A DNA stretch of 64,000 nucleotides from positions 57,343,981 to 57,407,980 of the forward strand of contig NC_083693.1 of NCBI RefSeq assembly GCF_033118175.1, in the 5' to 3' direction. This DNA comes from Dama dama (Eukaryota > Chordata > Mammalia > Artiodactyla > Cervidae). Below, piece by piece: positions 11,967-19,977 of this stretch. Made by a program: the position numbers and the translations under genes. Positions within the stretch are counted from its first letter, which is position 1. Every line of letters begins with the position of its first letter. Below the pieces are notes generated by a model that saw nothing but the letters and a program-made list of their open reading frames with translations, was not told where the DNA came from and did no database searches.

Positions 11967-12371
11967 ATTTTTTTTTTTTATTATTATTATTTTTTTTTCC
12001 AGTGGGTTTTGTCATACATTGATATGAATCAGCCATGGATTTACATGTATTCCCAATCCCGATCCCCCCCTCCCACCTCCCTCTCCACCCGATTCCTCTG
12101 GGTCTTCCCAGTGCACCAGGCCGGAGCACTTGTCTCATGCATCCCACCTGGGCTGGTGATCTGTTTCACCATAGATAGTATACATGCTGTTCTTTTGAAA
12201 TATCCACCCTCACATTCTCCCACAAAGTTCAAAAGTCTGTTCTGTATTTCTGTGTCTCTTTTTCTGTTCTGCATATAGGGTTATCGTTATCACCTTTCTA
12301 AATTCCATATACATGTGTCAGTATGCTGTAATGTTCTTTATCTTTCTGGCTTACTTCACTCTGTATAATGG
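11967..12371 (-). mobile_element. Ruminant L1 3' end (3' part of the ERV-L1 composite)
   Basis: On the reverse strand this is the last 370 bp or so of a ruminant L1, read from 'ccattatacagagtgaag' to an A-rich tail (11967-11999 as T-rich on +). The same 3' UTR core with 'cagccatggatttacatgta' recurs at 18610-18660. The L1 is cut short exactly where the A12 tract of the ERV RNA begins, and no target duplication separates the two, so both entered together. Confidence 0.85.
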
Positions 12372-12383
12372 TTTTTTTTTTTT
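12372..12383 (-). other. Internal poly(A) tract joining ERV to L1
   Basis: T12 on the + strand is A12 on the element's sense strand. It sits immediately after the R region and 12 nt after its AATAAA, where a cleaved and polyadenylated viral RNA would carry its tail. Confidence 0.85.
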
Positions 12384-12395
12384 AGTGGAGTGCAG

Positions 12396-12401
12396 TTTAT
12401 T
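12396..12401 (-). terminator. AATAAA polyadenylation signal in R
   Basis: AATAAA on the reverse strand ends 12 nt before the A12 tract. The same signal is at 17812-17817 in the 5' R copy, where the sequence runs on into U5 instead of poly(A). Confidence 0.85.
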
Positions 12402-12465
12402 ACACGGGTGGGCCCAAGGCAGAGTCTCCTCTTAGCCAAGGACCCCGACCAGCATTTGTGAAAAT

Positions 12466-12473
12466 CTTTTATA
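12466..12473 (-). promoter_or_regulatory. LTR TATA box
   Basis: TATAAAAG on the reverse strand. Its first base lies 28 nt upstream of 12445, which aligns with the first base of the 5' R copy (17861). The 5' end of the insertion therefore falls where the LTR would initiate transcription. Confidence 0.82.
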
Positions 12474-12854
12474 CCCCATGTGTCCAAACCCACTACCCCA
12501 ATTCCCTTGAGACTTACATAAACAAAGGAAGGGTAAATACAACTACAATAACCCCATTATTCACGTGTTATATGTTCAAACAGTCAATAATCAATAAGCC
12601 CGCAGTTACATTCCAAATAGTTAAGAACTGATAAGCCTGTGCTTACATTCTGATAGATAGTGTCCGGAGGCAGGGGTGATTAGTGTCTGTTTTCTCTTCT
12701 TCAAGATTCCCCTGCCCAGAGTGGGGTCTTATCCTTCCATTGTCATTCCCACAGGCGCTAAGCACAGAGTTCAGAGTCCACTGGAGAGGTGGCCCTGCAC
12801 GATCAGCACGGACAGGCCTGAGATGGAGTCCAGGCCCTATGAATTCCTTCTTCA

Positions 12855-12866
12855 TTCCCCCCTCTT
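12855..12866 (-). promoter_or_regulatory. Polypurine tract (plus-strand primer)
   Basis: AAGAGGGGGGAA on the reverse strand lies 8 nt after the env stop codon and directly before the TG that opens U3. Such a tract primes plus-strand synthesis in retroviruses. Confidence 0.82.
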
Positions 12867-12873
12867 GATGCTC

Positions 12874-14111
12874 TTAGTTTCCATAACGAGCATCATTTAT
12901 TGAGATATATTGTACCTTAGCCCTCCTGCCACCCACATGAGAGAATGCTATCAACCTCTGGGTTACAAAATTCACAAGGCATTGTAGGAAGCAGGGCCCA
13001 CAAAGCAGTATGATCAAGATTAACAACAGTTCATTAGACATGGCTTTCACTTGATTTTGCATATCCTCCAAGGCAGCAGATACATCTTCAGACAGGTCAG
13101 GGATGTACACACCATTCGCCAAAGTCCCTCCTTGGGCTGCTGTGAGTATGTCTAATGCCATCCTATTTTGAATTACTGCCTTCCTCATCTGAATCTGTTC
13201 TTCGTTCAAAGCTTGAATGGCTTTAGTACTGTCTAAGAGGGCCTGTTTAATGAAATTAGTTAAGGCCTCTACCTTAACCATGATATCCGTTGTCCCTACA
13301 GAGGGTATAAACAAGACAGCAAGATAGTCATACCATTGGAACACAGATCGTGTCCATCTTGCATGCAGATAAGGCAGGTTTACTGGAGGCTGGTGTAGGC
13401 TAGGCTTAATTCTGCCACGGGCGAAAGCAAATCCTAATGTGCAACGCCGCACCCAGCCAACTGGTAACCATGGCCATAAATTAAGCCCACAGAGCCACTG
13501 GGTCCCATTGGGGGCTACCCAGAGGATTCCAGGATTATATTTCCAGTTGGAACCGGGCCACTGAGCAGACTGATTGGGGTGATAGGTAACTTCCAAGATT
13601 TGTTTACTTTGTTCAGGGGACAAATAACAATTCTTTTGGGTCTAGGGGATGGTCTCCAAATCCAACTTTCTGTTCTTTTTGTTCCCAGCAAATAGTATCA
13701 GGGGCAATCAACTGTCCTTTCTCAGGAGTCATCCAGAAATATTCATCCCAGACCTGGTAGTACTGCTCAAGGCACCGGGAGGCCTGTCCCCCTTTTGTAA
13801 GGGAGCCCTTTTCCTCTTTAATTCTCATATATGAGGTATAAGCCTTTGTTATCTCCGTAAGGCTGGTGTTCATGTTAAATGTAACCCTATGTCCCTGGCC
13901 CATTGATGGCTTCTTCTAACACCAGAGGGCAAAGAAAGGTTATGGTTGGTGAGAGAGAGGAAAGTTCCTTTCTGTTGTTAAAGTCCCCATAACGGAGTGA
14001 CGATACCCACAGGGGAGTCTGTCTATTACTGACAGGGGCATAGCCCCACATACCCAAGTTCAGAATTGCATTGGTGAGGCCGAGCAGCAGGAGTCATTTA
14101 CCCAGCTCCAT
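12874..14111 (-). pseudogene. env: ERV envelope remnant (mostly TM)
   Basis: The ancestral start is probably the ATG at 14111-14109, followed by a stop six codons in and a leucine-rich signal-like stretch. Most of the surface subunit is missing around 13,900-14,000. An open frame at 13613-13903 carries part of the remaining surface unit; a frameshift near 13620 leads into the 249-codon frame 12874-13623. That frame holds a transmembrane-subunit ectodomain with 'QNRMALDILTAAQGG' at about residues 152-166 (immunosuppressive-type segment) and a hydrophobic anchor at about 198-216. The CX6CC disulfide motif that normally follows the segment is absent because of a short deletion, and I see no canonical furin site. 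The product would not be a complete envelope. Confidence 0.85.
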
Positions 14112-15599
14112 TCTGTAGAGGGCTTGTCCGGGACCTCGTTTTCTTCTTCCTCCTCAGAATGATCTTGGTTTCCCGTGGGTCGGTGGGGTCCTTCTGGGTG
14201 GTCCACTCGGCGTCCTCCGGGTCAGCGTGGTATGCCTTCTTCGCTCTGGTGTGATGGATCAAGGGACAATACCTGCAACTTTAACTGCAGTAGGGGTAGT
14301 TAGAGTAACATAAGGGCCCTTTCACCAAAGGGCTAGCAAATCATGTTTCCAATCTTTGACCCATACTTGGTCACCAAGTGTAAACTCATGAATCTGTTCC
14401 CCAAGGGGGAATGGCACCCTTTCTTGTACAAACTTAGTTACCCGATTTATTACCTTACCCAGTTCCATCTGCTGTGAAATCCTATCCCCCCTTACCTGAG
14501 GCAAATTTGTTGACACCTGTTTTCTAGAAGGCCTCCCATACACAATTTCATGTGGAGAATAGCCTTGTGACTGTGGGGTCATCCTGAGTCTGAGCAGAGC
14601 CATTGGGAGCAAGTCCACTCAGGAGCAGTCAGTCTCTGTGATCCACTTGGAGAGTCTCTTTAAGTGTCCGGTTGGTTCATTCCATCATCTCAGAACTCTG
14701 GGCCTCCTCTTTGTAGATCTGTGCCTTCTTCTTTGACAGCCGGTACCTGCTTCCATCAACAGCTGGAGCAGTGCATTTGTCCCTTTCCAGCATTTTCCCT
14801 TGGTCTCAGGCAGCCAGCAGCAGGTCATCCCCCTATTGTAGGAGCTGACATCCATACTCTTCCGGATGGAATGAGTCCAGATCAGAAGCCAAGGCTTCCC
14901 CAAAGATGGCTGGGAAGTTTTTAAACCCTTGTGGGGGAGTCTAGATGAGCTGTTGTTTGGTGCTCCCCACTGGATTTTCCCATTCAAAGGCAAAGATGGG
15001 CTGTGACGCTGGGGCAAGGCGTATGCAGAGGAAGGCATCCTTGAGATCTAGGCAAGTGTAAACTTTAGTCCTCGGTGGGAGGAGGCTAAGTAAGGTATAG
15101 GGGTTTGGAACAGTGGGGTGTAAAGTCACAGTAGCCTGGTTGACTAGCCTGAGATCTTGTACAGGCCTATAGTCCTGTCCTCCTTCCCTTTTGACTGGCA
15201 GGATTGGCGTATTCCAAGCCGACTGGCACTCTACTAGAATGCCTGCTTGTTTCAATCTATTGATGTGGGGCAATATGCCGGTTCAGGCCTCCATCCATAG
15301 CGGGTACTGGCACCCTCTAACCAGGATGGTGCCTGGTTTGAGTTCCATTATCACTGGGGCGTGATGTTTAGCCAGCCTGGGGGGAGGGGGGGTTGTCTTC
15401 CACCCAGACCTCAGGGAATAATTGAGTTAGCTCCCTCATGCTCTTCTGGCCCACCCGGTTCTGCCTTCAGAGGCTCATGCAACCTCCACTCATCTTGGGT
15501 TGGTATTGAGACAGAGGGCAAATAAGTCATAGAGTCTGTCCAGAAGGTGGGCCTCTCTCAGGGGAGAAAGTCACTTGTGCTCCTAGTTTGGAGAGCAAG
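14112..15599 (-). pseudogene. pol: ERV pol remnant (RT and integrase pieces)
   Basis: The reverse frame 14941-15273 encodes the fingers/palm start of a gammaretroviral reverse transcriptase, with the catalytic Asp box in 'CLDLKDAF' and 'SQPIFAFEWENP'. Downstream, near 14,830, the second active-site box is decayed: the tyrosine codon reads as a stop, valine is glycine, and DD is kept before LLLAA. At about 14,700 a deletion joins RT to the integrase C-terminal half ('TNRTLKRLSKWITE', then the frame 14322-14618 with 'YSPHEIVYGRP' and 'FTLGDQVWVKDWK'). The connection, RNase H and zinc-binding integrase regions are missing. Several in-frame stops follow to about 14,130. Confidence 0.87.
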
Positions 15600-15880
15600 T
15601 CTCTTCCCAACAGGGGTACTGGGCACTCAGGAATGTAGAGGAATTCATGAATCACTTGGTGCCCCCCCCCCCCCCCCAATCTGACATTTTCTGGGCTGGC
15701 AAAACGATTTAGTCATCTCTTCTCCTGATACCCCAGTTACAGCGGTAGTCTTTGTGGACAGAGGTGCCACAGGTTTTGTTACCACCGACAGTTTTGCTCC
15801 TGTATCCACCATGAAGTCAATGTTTTGGTCCCCCACTTTTACGGTTACCATGGGCTCTCAGGGACCTGATATCTCTGAGC
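15600..15880 (-). pseudogene. pro: ERV protease remnant
   Basis: The open frame 15645-15851 carries the retropepsin active site as 'FMVDTGAKLSVVT'. It is interrupted at 15661-15677 by a G17 homopolymer on the sense strand. Beyond the homopolymer the conserved 'PVPLLGRDLLSKLGA' segment that follows the protease flap is recognisable. An upstream stop separates it from gag. No product is expected. Confidence 0.83.
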
Positions 15881-16852
15881 CCTGGCAGCCCTAGTTAATT
15901 TCCAGGTCAGCAAGCCCCACAACTGCGGGAGCTTCCTCTTCCTTGCCTTAGGGCATTCATTCTTCCAGTGGCCAAAAGCTCGGCGCCAGGCACACTGGTT
16001 TGGCTCTAACGGGGCCCGGGGCCTCCCTTGGGACCTGCTGAAGGACTGTCCTGTCCCTGGGGCAGATGAGGTTTTCTGGAGGGCCCGAGATAGACTTTTC
16101 CAGAGCAGCAGCTAGCACTGTAAGTCTCTTGTCTGTTCTATTTTGTTTCCTCCAGCTCTCTGGCAGAGCGCGGTCTCTGCTTAATTTCAACATCTCCCTC
16201 CCCTTCTTGTCAGTACTCACTGGGAGAGGCGGGTATAGCTTGGGCGGTTCGGTTGGAGCCGGATTCTGGAAGTGTTGGCCAGAGGCTTCTGTCACTGGGA
16301 TCGGAGCCTGCCCAAACGGCGGCTCTACAAACTCCGGGAAAGCTGGCGGAGGAGCAGTGGCTGTTGCAGAAACTTCATCTGGCCCTGGATCGGGCATTAA
16401 GGCTGCCTCCGGTCCTGGTGAAGCACTGGGAGGCAGGCGTGTCATTATCCAGCATGGGGGAGGGGTCAGGTCATCCCCGTCCAAATCCTGTAGAATTTCC
16501 TTTTTTTATCATCAGTCAATTTTTGTGCCCTTAATATTTTTCCCTTTCCCTTCTGGATACAGAACCTTGTCCAAGCAGGAGGGTCTCAAGCTAACCCTAG
16601 CCATGAGTCAATAGATGGATATTGATCCAGGTGTCCTGGCTCTCCTGTGACTACTGTATAGATTGCTTCCACTATTTTTAAGTTCACGGTGTTCTCTGGT
16701 GGCCATCCTGCTCCCATAGGGGGCCATTCGACCTCACAGAGTATGTGGAGGCAGTTAGGCTTCATCTTCACCCCATAGTCTCCTCCTAATCCCTTCTTTA
16801 AATTTTTAATCATGCACTCCAATACAGTTGCCTTAGATGCACTTTCCCCCAT
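15881..16852 (-). pseudogene. gag: ERV gag remnant
   Basis: The start ATG at 16852 opens with MGES, giving a Gly2 suited to N-myristoylation of matrix. The matrix frame ends at 16586. The second frame, 15957-16484, is a proline-rich p12-like stretch with the late-domain-like 'LYPPLP', then joins capsid C-terminus-like sequence ('WRKQNRTDKRLTVLAAALEK'), so most of capsid has been lost, with the frame kept. A frameshift near 15,990 then reads the nucleocapsid zinc knuckle ('CAWRRAFGHWKNEC'), in which the second Cys of the CCHC set is replaced. The protein would lack a capsid lattice domain. Confidence 0.85.
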
Positions 16853-16941
16853 CTTGCTTACCTTCTCGGACCTTCTTCTACTTTTCCTTTTCGTTCTGTC
16901 TACGAAGTTCTCAGTACCCTATGTACTTCTGATATTTCCAC

Positions 16942-17307
16942 TCAGTGACACTTAAATTGCCATTCTGCCTCCTTCCTAATTGGGGCGAGAAGAGCCTTAC
17001 CTGCCAGACCCCAGAGGGAGAAGGGGGATCGGTGTGTCTTCACCTGCCAGTCAGCATAGCTGAACCAGAACATCACATGGTCCAAGACTGTTTCTCCCTT
17101 AAAGTCCATTCTGCCTTGGTGGGCTTGATCAGGTGCGAATGAAAACACGAGATGGGTTAAATATCCCATGTCCCAGGCCATCTCCGGAAAAGCCAATTCA
17201 TACTCACTTCTGTATCCCCCTCCTTCTAGCCCAACAATTCCGAGGGGGTCAAGAATTTCACAGCAGACAGGACACCTCCTGGGGGAGGGCAGAATACGAG
17301 CATACAA
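16942..17307 (-). other. 121-codon ORF in the ERV leader
   Basis: It lies between the primer binding site and the gag ATG, on the sense strand of the element, and ends 90 nt before gag. Some gammaretroviruses make a longer glycosylated Gag from an upstream start, but this frame ends before gag, so that role is not shown. It has no membrane anchor or motif I recognise. It may be chance. Confidence 0.3.
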
Positions 17308-17726
17308 GGACCAGTTTCCTATCCTAAAAATCCCCTGGCGATCGCTTGGTAATAATTTTCCCCGAGACGGTGTGGAAACACCTCTAAATGACCTTCACAA
17401 ATTTCCTTCCTAAACCCTAGCACGCTCACCGACCTGTGTACCAAGCAATCGCCGCCTGCCTCTTCCAGGCTCCTGTGGGTCCCCGCTCCTTCTGGTCCCT
17501 CCCAGGGGGGTGATCAGGCCCCCTCTTCCACCCTGCTGGGTGGGCTCCTCCTCACCTGAGCGCTCAGTTCCCTTGCTGCCGTCCACTACCTGCTGACGTG
17601 AAAGGTCCAGGCACTGAGAAGCAGAATCCTTCCAGAGGGGCGAGGCGCCTTCCCCCTTCCAGGAGATTCAAGCCACAAAGCCTCGGGGTGGCCTCAAATG
17701 AGACCTGTCGCCTCAAAGTGAGGAGT

Positions 17727-17744
17727 TTCCCGGCCCATGCACCA
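17727..17744 (-). promoter_or_regulatory. Primer binding site for tRNA-Gly
   Basis: The + strand reads 'ttcccggcccatgcacca', which equals the 3' 18 nt of a mammalian tRNA-Gly(GCC), including CCA. It lies two bases (TT) downstream of the LTR end in the sense direction, the normal place. Reverse transcription of the parent virus would therefore have been primed by tRNA-Gly. Confidence 0.85.
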
Positions 17745-17746
17745 AA

Positions 17747-17861
17747 TGTTATAGCCACGCTTTCCGGGAAACAAACTCACTCAGAAGGACAATGCAGATA
17801 GTGGAGTGTAGTTTATTACACCGGCGGGCCCAAGGCAGAGTCTCCTCTTAGCCAAGGACCC
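17747..17861 (-). repeat. 5' LTR lacking U3 (R-U5)
   Basis: R is 17861-17800 and U5 is 17799-17747, ending CA before the TT and primer binding site. Nothing of U3 is present; flanking host L1 begins at 17862. The missing U3 means no promoter upstream of the viral genes. Confidence 0.85.
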
Positions 17862-17879
17862 ATCTCCAGAACACTTTCA
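17862..17879. repeat. Target-site duplication, right copy (ERV-L1 composite)
   Basis: Partner of 11949-11966 with 17 of 18 bases identical. It abuts the first transcribed base of the ERV copy. Confidence 0.85.
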
Positions 17880-18304
17880 TTATCCCAAACACAAACTGTA
17901 CCCATTAATCAGTGATTTCCCATTTCCCCTCCACTATTACTGTACTTTGTCTCTATGAATCTGACTCTTCTCTGTACCTCATAAGTAGAATCATATGATC
18001 TTTGTCCTTTTCTGTCTGGCTTGTTTCATTAAGCATGATGTGTTCAAAGTTCATGTTTTAGCAAGTGTCAAAATTTCATTCCTTTTAAGGCTTAACAATG
18101 TTCCATTGTATGTAGCTAACAAGTTTTGTTTATCCATTCATACACTGATGGACACTGGGTTGTTTCCAAGTTTAGGCTATTATGAATAATGCCTCTATGA
18201 ACACTGGTGTACAAATATCTTTTTGAGCCCCTATTTCAATTATTTGAGATATATACCCAGAAGTGAAATTGTTGGATCATATGGTAATTCTATATTTATT
18301 TTCT
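17880..18304 (-). repeat. Old L1 (middle part of the nested host element)
   Basis: Continues 11846-11966. It contains typical reverse-strand L1 3' stretches such as 'ggaatcatatga'-like and 'atatacccagaagtg' near 18250. It is interrupted at 18304 by the next composite insertion. Confidence 0.8.
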
Positions 18305-18910
18305 TTTTTTAATTGAAAGTCACAAAAATTATTTATTTATTTTCAGGATGGATGGCAATGTCTATTTAAATGGGGTTGAATTTATATAAATGTACAATCC
18401 ATTTGCAACAATTCAGCAAATGAACACTTAATCTTTTTTTTTGTATGTGTGTAGTAGAAATTTTATTAAAGTGATAGTGACAATAAAAAAGCTTCTGGCA
18501 TAGACCTCAGAAGGGTGTAAAAGATTACCCGCCTTGCTAGTTTTTTTTTTTTTTTCCCATTTATTTTTATTAGTTGGAGGCTAATTACTTTACAATATTG
18601 TAGTGGTTTTTGCCATACATTGACATGAATCAGCCATGGATTTACATGTATTCCCCATCCCGATCCCCCCTCCCACCTCCCTCTCCAAGAGGGAGGTGAA
18701 CACTTAATCTTATGCAGTTTGTTGTACATATATTTTACATTAAAATTTTGTAAGCAAACGTTGAAGTAATTCACTCTGAAGTACTTTTTATTTTTTTATT
18801 TTTTATTATAAATTTATTTTAATTGGATGCTAATTACTTTACACTATTGTAGTGGTTTTGCCATACATTGACATGAATCCTCCACGGGAGTACATGTGTT
18901 CCCCATCCTG
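18305..18910 (-). mobile_element. Composite retro-insertion: L1 3' end plus a 3'-UTR-like sequence
   Basis: Sense strand order is L1 3' UTR (18910 to about 18810), its A-rich tail (about 18809-18785), a sequence with no ORF (18784-18697 and 18435-18315), then AATAAA-containing sequence and a short A-run (18311-18304). The flanks share 'attttct' (18298-18304 and 18911-18917), and removing the insert restores a continuous old L1. The downstream part looks like an mRNA 3' UTR of unknown origin. Two separate insertions at one site are the alternative. A third insertion is nested at 18436-18696. Confidence 0.6.
18436..18696 (-). mobile_element. Composite retro-insertion: L1 3' end plus LTR-like RNA end
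   Basis: Sense order: a 9-nt snap-back arm (18696-18688), L1 3' UTR (18687-18556), A15 (18555-18541), a 98-nt segment resembling the R end of a ruminant ERVK-type LTR (18540-18443) with AATAAA at 18467-18462, then an A-run (18442-18434). The target duplication 'tgaacacttaatct' is at 18421-18434 and 18697-18710. Two polyadenylated RNA ends are thus joined inside one target duplication. The LTR identity is from memory and moderate. Confidence 0.65.
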
Positions 18911-19209
18911 ATTTTCTAAAGAACCTCAATAGTGTCTTCTATAGTGGTCAGACTATTTTACATTCCCACAAACAAAACAGAAAGGTTCCAATTTCCCCAC
19001 ATTTTCATCAACACTTATTTTCTATGTATATGCATGTGTATTTATAATAGCTATCCTAATGGATATAAAGTGATAGTTTGCAGTTTTGATTTGATTTCAT
19101 TGTACTAATGATTAGTGATGTTGAGCATCTTCCGTGTACTTACTGGACAGTTGTATATTATCTCTGGAGAAATATCTATCCAAGTCCTTTCTCAGTTTTT
19201 ATTTTAGAC
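18911..19209 (-). repeat. Old L1 (right part of the nested host element)
   Basis: Continues the same old L1, with 'cattcccacaaacaaaacag'-like and 'tagctatcctaatgg' segments typical of reverse-strand L1. Interrupted at 19210 by a CHR SINE. Confidence 0.78.
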
Positions 19210-19506
19210 TATGCTGGGTCTGTTTCTACAAGGGCTTTTCCTTAGTTGCAGTCAGTGGGGGTTACTCTCTAGTTGTGATGCAAAGACCTCTTCTTTCAGT
19301 TGATTTTCTTGCTGTGGATCACAGGCTCTGGGGCACGTGGGTTTCAGTAACTGCATCTCCTGGGCGCTACAGCGCAGGGCTTAATAGTTGTGGTGCAGGG
19401 ACTTAGTTGCTCCAAGGCATGTGACGCCTTCCAGACCCAAGGATCGAAGATGTGTTTCCTGCATTGGCAGGTAGATTCTTTACCACTGAGCCACCGGGTA
19501 ATCCCC
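19210..19506 (-). mobile_element. CHR-type SINE (tRNA-Glu-derived)
   Basis: Reverse-strand copy. The sense strand begins 'ggattacccggtggctcagt' near 19505, with a pol III B-box-like element about 45 bp further, then 'ggagcaactaagtccctgca'. CHR SINEs are shared by cetartiodactyls and predate Bov-tA, in keeping with its divergence. Confidence 0.72.
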
Positions 19507-19554
19507 ATTTTTTGATTTGTTTATTTTCATTGAGTTGTAGTAGTTCTTTATATA

Positions 19555-19977
19555 CACTTGATCCTTGAACAACACAGATTTGAACTGTGTGGGTCCACTG
19601 ATCTGCTGATTTTTTTTTTTTCCCCCAATATATGTACCACAGTACTAAGTGTTAGTTGCTCAGTCATGTTCAACTCTTTGCGACCCCATGGACTATAGCC
19701 CGCCAAGCTGGTTGGTCCATTGAATTCTTCATGCAGGAATACTGCAGTGGGTTCCATGATCTTCTCCTGGGGAGTTTGCCCGACTGACCCAGGGATCAAA
19801 CTCAGGTCTCCTGCATTGCAGACAGATTCATTATTGTCTGAACCACCAGGGAAGTCAACTACAATACTACATGATCCACAATTGGCTGATTCTGTGGATG
19901 CAGAACTGTGGATACAGAGGGCCTACTGTAAAGTTATAGGTGGAGTTTTGACCCCCACATTGTTCAAGTCAACTGTA
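19555..19977 (-). mobile_element. Tigger-like DNA transposon remnant, split by a SINE
   Basis: The ends form imperfect inverted repeats: 'ccttgaacaacac' near 19562 and the reverse complement of 'ttgttcaagtcaactg' at the right. TA lies at both outer flanks, and old L1 resumes on each side. Non-autonomous TcMar elements have this form. A Bov-tA interrupts it at 19650-19858. The family name is from memory. Confidence 0.5.
19650..19858 (-). mobile_element. Bov-tA SINE
   Basis: Reverse Bov-tA with the BovB-like tail at the left ('gttgctcagtcatgttcaac') and the tRNA-like head at the right ('gaaccaccagggaagtc'). Confidence 0.86.

Larger units (their letters stand above)
12384..12854 (-). repeat. 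3' LTR lacking U5 (U3-R)
   Basis: Sense strand begins with TG directly after the polypurine tract (12854), giving U3 of 409 nt (12854-12446) and R of 62 nt (12445-12384). It then stops at the poly(A) site. U5 is present only in the opposite LTR, as expected of an RNA-derived copy. Confidence 0.82.
12384..17861 (-). mobile_element. Retrotransposed copy of a gammaretrovirus-like ERV RNA
   Basis: Sense order on the reverse strand is R-U5, primer binding site, leader, gag, pro, pol, env, polypurine tract, U3-R, A12. The 5' LTR lacks U3 and the 3' LTR lacks U5, so the copy has the limits of genomic RNA and not of a provirus. The two 62-nt R copies (17800-17861 and 12384-12445) differ at three positions. 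Its 5.48 kb is well short of the roughly 8 kb of intact relatives. Missing are most of capsid, the RT thumb through the N-terminal integrase, and most of the surface envelope. All genes are broken. Class I (gammaretroviral) affinity follows from the protease, RT and integrase motifs; the envelope TM has a D-type-like immunosuppressive segment. L1-made processed ERV copies are known for human HERV-W. Confidence 0.88.

Noticed and set aside
16066..16614. 182-codon forward ORF
   Set aside because: Lies antisense to the ERV gag p12-like region; its Gly-rich composition mirrors the Pro-rich gag frame.
12384..17861. Ordinary integrated provirus
   Set aside because: Neither LTR is complete, the 3' end carries A12, and the target duplication is 18 nt instead of 4-6 nt.
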